The notes under the pieces: generated by a model | Databases searched by the model: none | The model's input: only the letters and a program-made list of their open reading frames with translations | What the model was told of the DNA's origin: nothing | DNA from: Sipunculus nudus | Lineage: Eukaryota; Annelida; Sipuncula; Golfingiida; Sipunculidae | DNA: 64,000 bases | Reading direction: 5' to 3' | NCBI GenBank assembly: GCA_026874595.1 | Contig: CM049308.1 | Coordinates: 11,499,501-11,563,500 of the forward strand | Translations under genes and position numbers: made by a program | In this document: positions 24,849-36,655 of the stretch, in pieces | Numbering within the stretch: the stretch's first letter is position 1 | How the letters are laid out: each line of letters begins with the position of its first letter

Positions 24849-25363
24849 GTAAAGTTACATCTTATCTTAAAATAGTCTACCTCATCTTCACCAGGGGTCA
24901 CTATTGTGCCCCATTTTTAGCCCAGAGCTGTGTTTCTGTGAATGTTCTACAAGAAGCTTTGATACAAAGAAGTTGAAATTCAAAACTTGACGAATAAACC
25001 TCATTATTATAAATTTAAGTTTAGTGAACAAATAATCCAGAAATAAGTGTTAATATGATGCTGGGTTAATTTTCAGTAATATCTTTTAGAAATGCCTAAG
25101 CATAGGCAGAAATAATTGACAGTAGATGCATACTAGATATAGTTGGTTATGCTGATTGACAGTGAATCATATCATAAAACAAAAATTTCTCTCAGAATTG
25201 GAATTATTCATAAATTATAATGATAAAATGTTAATAAAATATGTAAATCCTTCAGTATCATCCTTAGGTGCCAGTTATTAGTGAATTGTTGAAATTTTGG
25301 ATCTGGTAATTGCTGAAATTATTGAAATCTTGATAATAGAAATGAGTGAAAACTGAATGTTAT

Positions 25364-25424
<61 letters not shown>

Positions 25425-25425
25425 C

Positions 25426-25476
<51 letters not shown>

Positions 25477-25517
25477 TTGACAACCAGATAAAATCAACCT
25501 TGGATTTCTCATTTCAG
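24849..25517 (+). other. CRIM1: CRIM1 intron before the transmembrane exon
   Basis: 669 bases, phase 1. It contains the (TA)n(TG)16 microsatellite, which ends 47 bases before the acceptor. Nothing else recognised. Confidence 0.8.
25366..25470. repeat. (TA)n followed by (TG)16 microsatellite
   Basis: AT dinucleotides run from 25366 to 25438 with a few G/C interruptions, then sixteen TG repeats at 25439-25470. In the transcript the UG run lies just upstream of the last CRIM1 3' splice site. Confidence 0.95.
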
Positions 25518-26158
25518 GAGCAGGACCCCCAAAGGATCGCTCTCAGAACTTCATCTCTATTATCGCAGTATTAGTGGCTCTTCTGCTTGTTTTCTTCATT
25601 GCTCTGGCTGTCCTGGCCATCATAGTCATATATCTGTGTCGACGTGCAAAAAGGAGGAGGGACACACCGGTTATGTATGGTAAAAATCACCAAAAAAATA
25701 TCCTCTATGCCGAGGAGGCGAATCGATCAAAAGCCACTAATGTGGCCTTCGGGGGTTACCCGTATTCCAATATTACAAAAGAAAAATATGAAATCTGTGA
25801 TGAAAAGACTAAGCTCCACGACGAGACGCACGAATCGGGACAGTTTCCCGATGTAGTCGATGTGAGCAAAGCAAAACCTTTGGATAGTGAATCCGACCAC
25901 ACAAGTTCAACAGAGACTAAAAAGACTGATTTAGATGAATCTGTGGACTGTTGTGACAGTGGAGATACTGGTTTCTCAGTGCCGTCATTAGATGAGCCAG
26001 ACTGCCATAAAGCGTTGTTAACGGACATGGACTTGCCGCTCGATGGCAAGCAAACAATTCCGAGTCATCGCAGTAGTATGGCAGACCCAGAGGGCCTGCA
26101 GGTCCAGAGCCAGGCGTCAGAAAATTTAAATCCCAGTGATTTATGTGAAAGTGTGTAA
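25518..26158 (+). CDS. CRIM1: CRIM1 last exon: transmembrane helix and long cytoplasmic tail
   Basis: The exon starts in phase 1 after 'tctcatttcag' and runs to TAA at 26156-26158. A short stalk (AGPPKDRSQN) leads into one ~30-residue hydrophobic helix (25550-25639: FISIIAVLVALLL...IVIYLC) followed by the basic stop-transfer RRAKRRR. This fixes a type I topology with the VWC and antistasin domains outside. The tail is about 172 residues, more than twice the roughly 75 residues I recall for vertebrate CRIM1. It is acidic and Ser/Thr-rich and includes tyrosines (NILYAEE, YPYSNI, YEIC), of which YSNI fits a YxxPhi sorting signal. It also contains DSGDTGFS (25955-25978), which fits the spaced DSG phosphodegron pattern. 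The tail has no domain I recognise. Frames on the opposite strand are shadows. Confidence 0.9.
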
Positions 26159-26781
26159 AGGGTTGTGAGATTCGCACACAAATTGACACCTTGGTAAACT
26201 TGTTATTTGTTGTGTTCAATGCTGTATGCTTTTGTTAATATAATTATATGTATCTGTAAGTGTGAGTGAGCCTGTTTGTGTACATGAGTGTATGTATATA
26301 GAGACTTGTAAAGTTTGTATTCTGAGGTGTAATTTTAATGTATAAATATTTGAATTTGGTTTATAAATTAAACTGTACATTAATGCTTTTCATCTTTAGA
26401 CTATGCATAATTAAATCAAATTAGCTTATAAACAGCCACTCATAGAAATTGATAGATGACAAAGTCACCTTTTGTTAATTTAATATATGTTCCCATTTGC
26501 ATGCATTTCTTCTGATTATTTACATATATCATGGTTACAAATTTAAATGTTCAAAAGAATGAATTCATATTTCAAAAATTAAAATTCTTTATTTGAATAA
26601 TGGGAGCTGTAAATCACTCTTGACAAAATTATTTGAAACTTTGTTGAAATTACATTTTAAAGCAAACTTAGAATTAGAATTAAATTATTCAAATATGCTA
26701 CATTTGTTGCACAGAGAAAATGTTACAGAAATTATACATTTCAAACTTATCTATTTGCAGATTAAGCCTATTTTGTTAATC

Positions 26782-26903
26782 TTTGACATCAGTGTTTAGT
26801 GACCTTGACATTATTGTTTAATGACCTTGACATCAGTGTTTAATGACCTTGACAGTGTTTGGTGACCTTGACCTCATTGTTTAATGACCTTAACATCAGT
26901 GTT
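26782..26903. repeat. Short tandem repeat with five TGACCTTGA-type motifs, ~22-bp spacing
   Basis: Units 'atcagtgtttaatgaccttg' recur with tgacct at 26800, 26822, 26844, 26863 and 26885, giving steps of 22, 22, 19 and 22 bp. On the - strand the first four read TCAAGGTCA and the fifth TTAAGGTCA. It lies about 640 bp downstream of the CRIM1 stop. Confidence 0.85.
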
Positions 26904-27671
26904 CGTAGGACCAAGGTGCTCAGACGTGTGTATTTTTTGCGTTACTAGTGACATTTGCATTCCAAGACAGCTGATAAGTATTATGTAATCAGATAATGAG
27001 ATTATGTAACGGTCAGCTTCTGTGATCAAATCACAAACAGTGAGAAAGCAGGAGGTTTTCTGTTGTCATCATTTCCATAGTAACAGATGGGCAAAAGTGT
27101 TTATATGTCACGGCCAGGCCGGCTGTGTTAACTTTCTTGACAATTTGGCATTTTCTGTTAGCTGCCAATGAAATGGTTTCATCTAATATTATGTGGAATA
27201 GATGCATCATCTTAGGATCTCAGAATAACATAGTGTTAATTAATTTCTTGCATGTGCTATATTTAGCAGGCATTTGTAACCTCCTTCAGTTAGAGGATTT
27301 TTTGTTTTTATTAATTTTTTATGTCAGCGTACCATTTGAAATTTAAGAAATATGGTAAAAAGTAAGAAATAAGTTATATTGTAAGTGATATTATAAGAAA
27401 TAGAATATACTTAGAGAGTGCATATTGACCAACAGATCAGTCCTAAAGTAAAGAACAGGTAAATTGATAGTTTCAGATTTGTTCCCCAGATGTCAGCACG
27501 GGCATCAGTACAACTTTAACTTCATGTATTATTCACTTCAAGTTTGTATTTGTTTTGAGGATTTAATTTACTCATCCATCACAAAATATATCTATACAAA
27601 AGATCATGAAAATATGTTTTATCATGAAAATAAATTTTAGATAAATATTACAAAATTTGCTAAAAATCAAA

Positions 27672-27733
27672 GGGGGGGGGTCAAGAATTTAAGAAGGGAG
27701 AGGCCCACTGGGGTGGGGGGGGGGGGGGAGGGG
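27672..27733. repeat. G-rich patch with G9 and G14 runs
   Basis: G9 at 27672-27680 and G14 at 27715-27728 within a purine-rich stretch. It is G-quadruplex capable on the + strand by simple inspection. Confidence 0.85.
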
Positions 27734-28694
27734 TAGAATTTTTGGAAATAACACTGCACTAAGGAAAAGGAGTTAAATCCCCTGAAACAAGAGCTAAACC
27801 AGTGAATAACAAATAATATAGATTTTAAAAAGTAGAAAGTTAAATGTACACTTTCCATTATATGATAAAAAAGTTTTAGATAAACCATGATTTTTTTCAA
27901 ACATATTTTGCATCTTCCAACATAGATGATGTGTCCATTCCACATGTATACAGTATAATGACAAAGCTAGATGTTTTCATGTTTCGTTGTAAGATATTCC
28001 TGTACATAAAGCATGGAGGTTGTATTTAACTGTCTCACTTGTATCGTCTCTGTATGTGTTGGAATGTGTCAATATGGAGTATATATATTATGGCATCCAG
28101 TTTGTAAATGCATGCACAGGTGTTTGTTTTATAATATATTATAATATTATAATTATGCATCATTTACTGGCCACTGCAAAGCATTTTGTGGCCACATGTC
28201 CAAAGACTTGGAGCACAAACGAACTGACCTACAGGTGTGTTATAGGCTTTGAGATTATAATACAGGTTTGAGATTATTTTCTGTCCTATCCTAATTCAGG
28301 TTTTTAGCTACAGTTTTATAGGTAACTTATGTAAATTGCCTGTCTTCTCTTTAGCAGTTAGTAAAGTAGCAGAACGATGGAAAAATTCTGTGGTAAGAAG
28401 TAGTAGAAGTCTAATTTTAAAATACTTTATAAGTTTCAGGATATCCATTCATATGAAACACATCACTTGAGTGAATCACAGTTATATTTTGATAGATATT
28501 TTTTGTTGCTTTGACACAGGATTCAGACTATTTGCAAGGGTTTTGAGTGTAGTCTTTGAATTCCATCAGTTCGTACTCATTGAAATTTGGCAATTATATA
28601 TTCTTTTAAATGTAAATATGATCACAAGGTTAAATTTGACACTTAAGTGGCTAATATATAAGAAGAAACTCCACATTCAGCATTTATATTAAAC

Positions 28695-28812
28695 AGCCTT
28701 CTAGAATCGAAGAAACCTTCGACTTTGGACGTGCAACTCACTCTCATAGCTACCCTGATGATCGAATCTGGGTCACCAACTGAGAGAGCCCAGTATTTTA
28801 CCACTCAACCGT
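28695..28812 (-). mobile_element. tRNA-like SINE head, second family
   Basis: Read on the - strand: 'acggttgagtggtaaaatac' (A-box-like), an anticodon-arm-like stretch, then 'acccagattcgatcatc' (B box GATTCGATC). The spacing of about 45 bases fits a tRNA-derived promoter. It lacks an intact acceptor stem, so I call it a SINE head or tRNA relic and not a tRNA gene. Confidence 0.5.
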
Positions 28813-31800
28813 GAATTCATAATGTAAATTTTGCCAAATATCTTTGGGCACCCAACTGTGGAAAAGACTATGAAATATCTGTTAAAATTAATTCTCCCTT
28901 CAACATATTTTGTTATATTTTATTACTGAACAAACTTGAATAAATGAAAGACTTGTCTTGGCATGCTTTCTATGCAATTGACTCGTTTAGCACAAAAACT
29001 GCTCATAGAGGATTCAGCTCATACAGAACTCTCAAGTATCTGTGCACAAAAAATATGTGGAAGGATGTAAACTAAAAAAAAATAAATCACGCTTAAATAT
29101 ACTCATAACTTTATATATTGATTACATATGATTAGATGACCTCTGCCACACTGCATGAAGAAATATAAATTACATATAAATTTGTGAAATCTAGAATAAT
29201 ACCCCTATTGGCTTAGTTTGTAGTATATGTGGGAAAAAAGGTATACATTTCAAATGTACTTTTCTCTAATCCCAACAAGCATATTGAAACGATCCATAAA
29301 CATTTCAATATCCCTCTGAACATTTTAACACTATGACAAATTTGTGTTTATCTTCAGTTTCATTCAAATTAGTATTTTTAATAATTTTTGGCACCATGAT
29401 TAAGTTTGGATCTTTACTCTGTTGCAAGCTTCATTAGTATCATGATTCTCCTGCAGGTGGCAGTAGTAATATATGGTTGAGGGTTTGATTTTTTTGGGCC
29501 AGATAGTTCACAGCCTATAGATTGACGGCAGCAGGGTCAGCCAATGTGGACAATAAATTTAGCATTTCTTTCCTGAGGAGGCCCCACCATTCTGACAGGG
29601 CCTGCATGTATATAGGTTTCAATGCACAAAATATTTAGCTTCATATTATAACATGAATGTACAGAGCTTTATCCAAGCAACAAACATTTCTAGACTGGTA
29701 CTCGCTTCCTGCAGCCCATCATATCAACTGGCGCTGTAAGACTTACTGTGTAAGCTATTTATTTATTGTAGCTGGGTGGCAAGTAGAACTTCTATATCAA
29801 CATTTTAGTGTGGATATATATTGAAGCATGAACCAGTCTACTTTATGGTCAGAAAGGTGTAATCACATTTATTTCAATAATTAAAATATTTTATGCCTGT
29901 TTATATGACCAAACTTAAGATGAGAGTGGTGGCAGTAATAAGCAGGGTACCAATCTATTTGAGACTGGTTATCCATATTTTTTAATGACAGGGTATCAGT
30001 CTATTTAAGGTAATTAAAATTGGTGGATGGAGAATTTATGTGAACCATCCTAAAGTAGGCTTAACTGGCAGTCCAGTTGACAAATAAATACTGCAGAAAA
30101 TGTCTTATAGTCATTTCTTCTTTTTTTTTATTTTCATACATTACTTTGTCTCCCCCTCATGGAAAAAAAACTTGTATATTTGTATAGTTGTTAGTATTGC
30201 ATATAAATAATCTTTGTGCCATATGTGTTGAGATCATATGTTTGATGATAATTTAGGTATCAGAAGTTATTTGGTTAAGATTTTAAAAAGAAAAATGTCC
30301 TAAGGTGGATAGTGTGAGGTATTAAGTGAAACCCAGCTCTACTCATAAAAATAGTGTATTTGTTGTATATAATGTCATTTTTGGCACTCTGTTTGAAACA
30401 TGTCAAACTAGTTGAGCCGGTAATCCTATTTATGGTTGAAATATTCCACAGTGACAAGTATTTAGTATTTTGGATGCTCTACTTTGGGACACCCCTTTAG
30501 CTATTATGGGAATGGTCCTGTATATGTTCTTGGGACCAGACCATTGGCTAGATCGGGGTGGCAGGTTGTGCAGCCAGGTATTAAATCTATGACCACTGTC
30601 AATATTTCCCTTTCTTTATTTTATTTCAACATGAAATGCAATGAAACCTGGTGTATGATCATTCCTTTAGAGGAAATATGTAGTGTAAATAGATGTATAC
30701 ATAATAAAGAGTTACGGCGGAAAACAGAGATGTGATCATTTGATTGAATGTGTATGAATTTTTCAAAGTTTTTCTTAAATTCAAAGACCCATATCCTCTG
30801 AGAGAAATCCAATCCTGCTCATAGGGTTGTGATTTTATCAATTTTGAAAATAAGTACTTTTAAAGTCCTAATTTTTGGAAACTTTCACAAAGTCCTAAAG
30901 AAGTCATTCAAAATTGATCTGGAAGTGTGTGAAACCTATCATATATGCAAATTGTTATGGATGATCTTAAATGTTTCTGGTCAAAGTTGTTATGAAAAAG
31001 TTCATGGAAAAGGTCATAAAAGTTAATCTGGTGAAAGTGTGGGAACTCTGAAATCAAACCTGATAAAAAAAGGTCAGCAAGTGTTCAAACGGTTCTTGAG
31101 ATCATGTGCCTTATATGGTTGCCTGGCACCACATTGGATTTCTGAAATTTGATTTCCTACACCCTCTGACGGGGATCAAACCTGAACATAAAACTAACAG
31201 CATCTGGTCTGGCAGCTGTTGAGATTAAAAATGCAAAAGATGTTCTAAGATAGCTGCTTAGTGGCCATTCTGGGTTCCTCAGGGTCTGATATGTGATTGC
31301 TCATACTAACCATAAATCACAGCAATCACTTTAATGGTTCTTGAAGTTAACGTGTAAAAGGAATTCAATGACCCATAACCTCAGTGGCGGATCCAGGATA
31401 TCTGAACCTGATCCTTTTGAGCCGCAACAGCCTTTTCCTTAGGGTATAAAACCTTTAGTTCCGGCCTGGACCCTTCCTGTTCTGGCAGAGAGGACCTTTT
31501 TGAGTCCCCTGACATGAGGAGGAGGGACTACTAAAATGGTCCTCTTCTTGACTGTACGTCCGTCCTTCCATCCATCTGTCTGGCCCCATTCTTTTACCAC
31601 ATATCTCTAAGACCACATATCTCTAAATTCTATTCCTTTTTTTTAGACCAATGTGTTAATAATTTTTTTTTCTATTTGACTACAAAATCAAGGTTTTAGG
31701 GGTCCTCGAGCAAAAAGACCCAAATATGTGAAGTCTGAATTGGGCTAATCATCTGGTCACAAAACTAGCGAAAACCTGTGACCTAGACCATTTGACCCAA

Positions 31801-32732
31801 AATTTCCATAAATTTTTTCCTTTTGTGATTGGTAACATAAAAATGAGGTCTGAAATTTGAATACAAATAACCAATCTTAACAGGAATATTCATAACTTTT
31901 ACATGTGACCATGAACATTTACCTTCTGACACAAAACTCAAGTAGCTGAGTTCTCTCTATAGCGGCGGATCTCATACTGTGGAAGTCTTTTTGTGTGCAA
32001 GGGTTTTCAAATTTGTGATATTTAAATAAAGTGAAATTATCGAGAAAATAAAATTTGACGCCTTCACTACACAGGTAAACAGTTGTTAATGCCAGAGGCT
32101 CAGTGGTACCTAATGTACGTTATCAATGCCTGTAGCATCAAATGTTAATTTAGTCAAGGGATCCATGTTATAAATTGTAATATATCTTTTATCTTGGCTG
32201 TCAGTTATGAAAAAGAATTTCCACTTGTTCCATGATCTTTTGGGTCGTCGTTAAATAAACCTTCAGCACATATTACATGATAAGTATAATAACAGATGTG
32301 TTATTCTAAGTTAAGCTGTGCTAAGCTTGTGAAAATGGAACCCCCGTAAATCATGAAACAACTACTGGAAATTGTGAAAAATTAATGGATTATGCATGAC
32401 ACTAGGATACTTGGCTTTATTTATTTTCCCTATATAACATCTATAAAACATCTGAGAATTGGGCCTCTTTTAAATAATTTTAAAAAAATTATGATATTAA
32501 ATCTTTTTTACCTGAGAATTTGTTGTTTCTACAGTCAAACAAAGCCAAGAAAATCAGGGCTTGTGTATCGCATTTTCAAACAATTCTGGTCCAAATGCAG
32601 TGAAGCCAAAATTAACCCTCCAAGCAGTCCCAAACAAGCATTTGGATAACATGTCTTTGATTGGCCTCAGATGTAAAAATATTTGACTGATACCATCAAT
32701 TTTCTTTGAGATTATGATAAACATAGCTAATT

Positions 32733-33545
32733 AGGGACCCAGGGGTCTCAACGCTCAGCTGTATTTGCCTATAAGGATATTTTGAAGAAATTTTTCAGAA
32801 TGACGGTCCTGTGACCTTCACCTTTGACTTCTGGACCCTGAAAATCAAAATATTTCTTAATTAAGTGGTGGGTCATTAATAGATCAAGTTTGAAGCCAAT
32901 CTGTCTAGCCAATGCAGAATTATCATCCATAAACTAATTTGTGAATGGATGGGCCATGTGACCTTGACCTTTGACCCCAAATCGAAAATAATCTTCCTCT
33001 ATCGGCAGGTGAGTAATATCCTGAAGATAGAAGGTTTGTGATGAAAAATTTGGCATGATATGTATACACATTCCTTTTAAAGAAATGGGTCCTGTGACCT
33101 TGACCTTTGACCTTTGGACACCAAAATCGACAGGGTTCTTACTAAAGTTGTGAGCCATATATAAGTTTGAAGCCAATATGTCAAACTAAACTGGAGTTAT
33201 CATCTGGAAAGTAACTTGTAAACAGATGCCCCTGTGACCTTGACCTTTGAACTTGTGACCCTAAATTCATTTATGCTCTCCCCATACTGGCAAGTTAGCT
33301 AAATGTGCAAGATGGAAAGTTTGAGATGGAAAGCTTGGCTTAAAATACAGCCATAATCTTTTTAAATAAGTGATTCTTGTGACCCTGACCTTTGATCTCA
33401 TGCCCCATGATCTCATGGAGTTATCATCTGGAAACAAATTTGTGTGGATAAACGTATGGACAGAAAGACGAACAGACAGACAAACAGGGTGATTACTATA
33501 GGGCATCCTTTTGTGATCAATAAACACACCAGGTTTGAGACACAA
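32733..33545. repeat. Dispersed repeat block with five 'tgaccttgacctttgacc' cassettes
   Basis: It begins 'agggacccaggggtctcaac' + 'gctcagctg', a phrase that recurs at 33592-33620 and 53508-53535. Inside, ~130-bp degenerate units each carry gtgacctt-gacctttga: near 32812, 32958, 33094, 33234 and 33380. It ends in a 'gacagaaagacgaacagacag' run. No reading frame of interest. It is probably a non-autonomous mobile-element family of molluscs; the class is not determined. Confidence 0.6.
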
Positions 33546-34794
33546 GATGGAATCAAAGCTGAGAAACTGACATGATTTTATAATTAAACAAGGGACCTAT
33601 GGGTCACGACGCTCAGCTGTTATATATGATAAAAAAATATTATTTAGAAATGAGGCACATGCTGGTTTTGTGTGGTAATAAATATAAGCTGTATTATGAG
33701 TTGTTGTTGTTTAGCTTATGTATGATTTTGATAGTACCTTTGGAGACAGGGAAGAGGATTGATTTCATTTATTTTATTAACAAATGGAGTACTATTGTCA
33801 CACAGATTTTGAATTGGCCATATAACTTATAAGCAGAACATATAATATAAGAGTTTAACTATTTATTAAAAAAAATTACAAATATTGTCCCAAATATAAT
33901 TTTTATAAAAAATAATAAGAGAATCATATGATTTTTTTAAATGAAATATAACTGATATGATTATTAAAATAATATTAAAGAATATATTCATGAATGCATT
34001 CATGAATACATTTTGAAAGTATTTGCACGAGTATTCATATACTTTCATTTTTACCTGAATTCCTATTCTTTATGCAAGAAATTTTATAATGGAGTACATA
34101 ATCATATTCGTATTTAAATACAATTACAAAGTATTCGCACCATGTCTGGTATTTATTCAGTTTCACCAACCAATGATGTTGAGAATCCAGAATATACAAA
34201 ATTCACACATTTAAATAATGATCATAAGTACCTGGTTTTATGGCTTTTATTTATATTAAAAAATAACTGTAAAAAATTCATTTTGGACTAATTTCACATC
34301 AATGTACGCACTAGACACAGTAGGAATCTAGATTAATATTATCAACTGCATCTTTGTCTATCATTAATTTCCTTCATATGATCCCTAATGATTAGTAATG
34401 AATAATATGATTTACTTCTTTAGCATTAAAATTAAACTGAAAAATGCCATAGGTGACTGCATGGTGTTATTTGGAATATGTGACATTCTACCCATCGATA
34501 CAAGATTCTTATATCATCAGTAACTGCAAGTTAATTTCCTGTTATTATAAACTAACAAATTCCTTTTCTATTTTTCTTTAATTTGTTATTAAAAACCAAT
34601 AAAAATTTATTAATTTATTGTTAATTGTTATGTTGTTGGTTAAAACTACTAGATGAGTTGGGTTGGACACCTGGATCAACTGTGGCTGGCCATAAGCTGC
34701 CTGGATTCCTGTATGCCTCGCCTCAAGCGTGCATAATCAACAAGGTCAACATACAGGTGACTCAAGAGGGCCTGGAGAGAGCCAAAGTCTGACA

Positions 34795-36110
34795 GGGTCT
34801 CATAAAAAACATTAATAAAAGCTACAATTTTTGGCCAATTTCTTTCAGCTTTCTAAACCAAAAAGCTGAAATCCTAATGTGTGCATGATATGAAAATTAT
34901 ATCAACAGTGCTCACAGGACACAAACGTGCCATGGTCACAGTTGGGCAAAATTTGAGGTACTAATTTTATATTTATACTTATAACTTATAAAATTTGAAA
35001 AATTCATAACTAATTTTGGGTATTCAATTGAATCTTGATTAAATAATGTTACATCCCTGACAAAAAAATCTCTAGCTTCAGCAATGCCCTTGTTAAGGGA
35101 GTAAATATATTTCTTGATTTTTTACAAAGTGCATTATGTTTGGGCCCATAACTTAAAACAATTACGCAATACTGACATCATTCTGGCATGTGCATAGAGA
35201 ATGAATAATATGTATATTATTTATGATTAAAGTCAGATCAGTGGTTTTGATATTAGGCAGTCTTGAAGTGTAACAATGGGTTTTTAATGGAAAAATGAAG
35301 TTTTTCATTAATATCTCGAAGGTATTAAGTCCTAGTGACCTAATTCTTGGCATGGTAGGGGATTTTGGAGACATCTAACTGTCTGCCGAATTTAAGGAAC
35401 TAAGAGCTGAAGCTGGGGAGCTGAGCTCTTGCAAACTGCATAACACTAGCTTGATGTAAACAATTTGTTACATGGTGATTGAAAACTTATTAAAATCTAC
35501 AGTTTTTTATCAACTGGTTTCAAATTTTTGGTGTTAACAGTTAAAATGCTAACAAAAACATGCTGTGAAAATTAAATCCACAGTACTTACAGGAAAAAAA
35601 CGTGCCATGGTCAAAGTTGGGCAAAATTTAAGGTACCAATTTTTTATTTTTATTAATATTTTGGAAAATTTAAAAGATTTTCATCTAATTTTGGGTATAC
35701 AATTTAATTTTGATTAATTAAAGTTATATTACTGGAAAAAAGGTCGATAGCTTTAACATTTTTTGTGTTAAGTGATCAAATATCTTTCCTGATTTTTTAC
35801 AAAATGCATTATGTTTGGGCCCATAACTTTTTTAAATTAAATAATACAGAAATAATTTCTGGCATGTAAATAGGAACTATATAGAGGAATATTTATGGTA
35901 AATATGAGGAAAAACAGATGAGTGGTTTTGATATTAGGCAGTCCTGAAGTGTGAAAATAGGTTTTTAATAAAAAATTGAGGTTTTTCCTTAATTTCTCAA
36001 AGGAACGAAGTTGCAAAGACCCAGTTTTCGGCTTGGTAGGAGATCTTGGGGACATCTAACATTATGCCGAATTTTGAATTCCTAGGTCTTACGGTTTCAA
36101 AACGTGCCAC
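34795..36110. repeat. ~675-bp tandem duplication of a dispersed repeat
   Basis: Landmarks recur in order: 'cgtgccatggtca' at 34926 and 35601 (675 bp), and 'gtggttttgatattaggcag' at 35241 and 35922 (681 bp). Each unit also has 'gcattatgtttgggcccata' and 'gagacatctaac' (gggacatctaac in the second). The units are diverged, so the duplication is not recent. Each unit has a short frame on the - strand (70 and 72 codons, both starting MSP-SPT) that reflects this shared repeat. Confidence 0.85.
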
Positions 36111-36114
36111 ATCT

Positions 36115-36220
36115 ACGGACGGACGGACGGACGGACGGACGGACGGACAGACGGACGGACGACGGACAATGGACCACGACTATAGCTCAGATGACTTATA
36201 GTCAGCTGAGCTAAAAAATA
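36115..36220. repeat. GGAC tetranucleotide run and conserved repeat terminus
   Basis: (ggac)n at 36117-36165 is followed by 'ctcagatgacttatagtcag' + 'ctgagctaaaaa'. The same terminus occurs at 36580-36612 after another 'cggacggacaacgg' run, and a looser version at 45560-45640. These look like shared 3' ends of one dispersed family. Confidence 0.65.
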
Positions 36221-36651
36221 GAAAAATATTTGTAAAAAATAGAAAAAATACAGGTGAAGCCACCACTTTTTGGGAATTGACAAAACTAGTCATGTTCAAT
36301 ATTCAAGGCAAGTTTCATGACAATCCATGCGTTAATTATTAAGTTATTGGAGGTTTTGTATCAAATTTTTTATTTTTCTGGGGGTACTTACAAGCCCCAT
36401 AGCTCGAAAGATATAGGTCGCAGTGACCTAATTTCAGGTATCCAAGGAAATTTTTTTATGAACCTTCATAGGATTTCAGTTACAGGCTTCTAGGTTCAGC
36501 GGTTACGATTTGTGCCCTGCTAACAGACGACCGGACGGCCAGACGCTTGGACGGACAACGGACAAAGCGCCATACCTATACCTCAGATGACTTACAGTCA
36601 GCTGAGCTAAAAATCATGCAATAGGTCTTTTCAAAGGCCTGGTATAAAGAC

Positions 36652-36655
36652 TTAA
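36652..36655 (+). repeat. TTAA target site, left of TIR element
   Basis: TTAA directly before GGTCTAATCATCGTCAAA; matched by TTAA at 38581-38584. Confidence 0.6.

Noticed and set aside
25362-25574. 70-codon frame beginning with repeated IYIYIY
   Set aside because: Translation of the TA/TG microsatellite in an intron.
28695-28812. A functional tRNA gene
   Set aside because: A and B boxes are recognisable, but the acceptor stem does not pair and the anticodon arm is poor; better read as a SINE head.
31384-31400. 'cagtggcggatccagg' as the left end of a DNA transposon
   Set aside because: The string is common at transposon ends in many animals, but I found no inverted partner or target duplication nearby.
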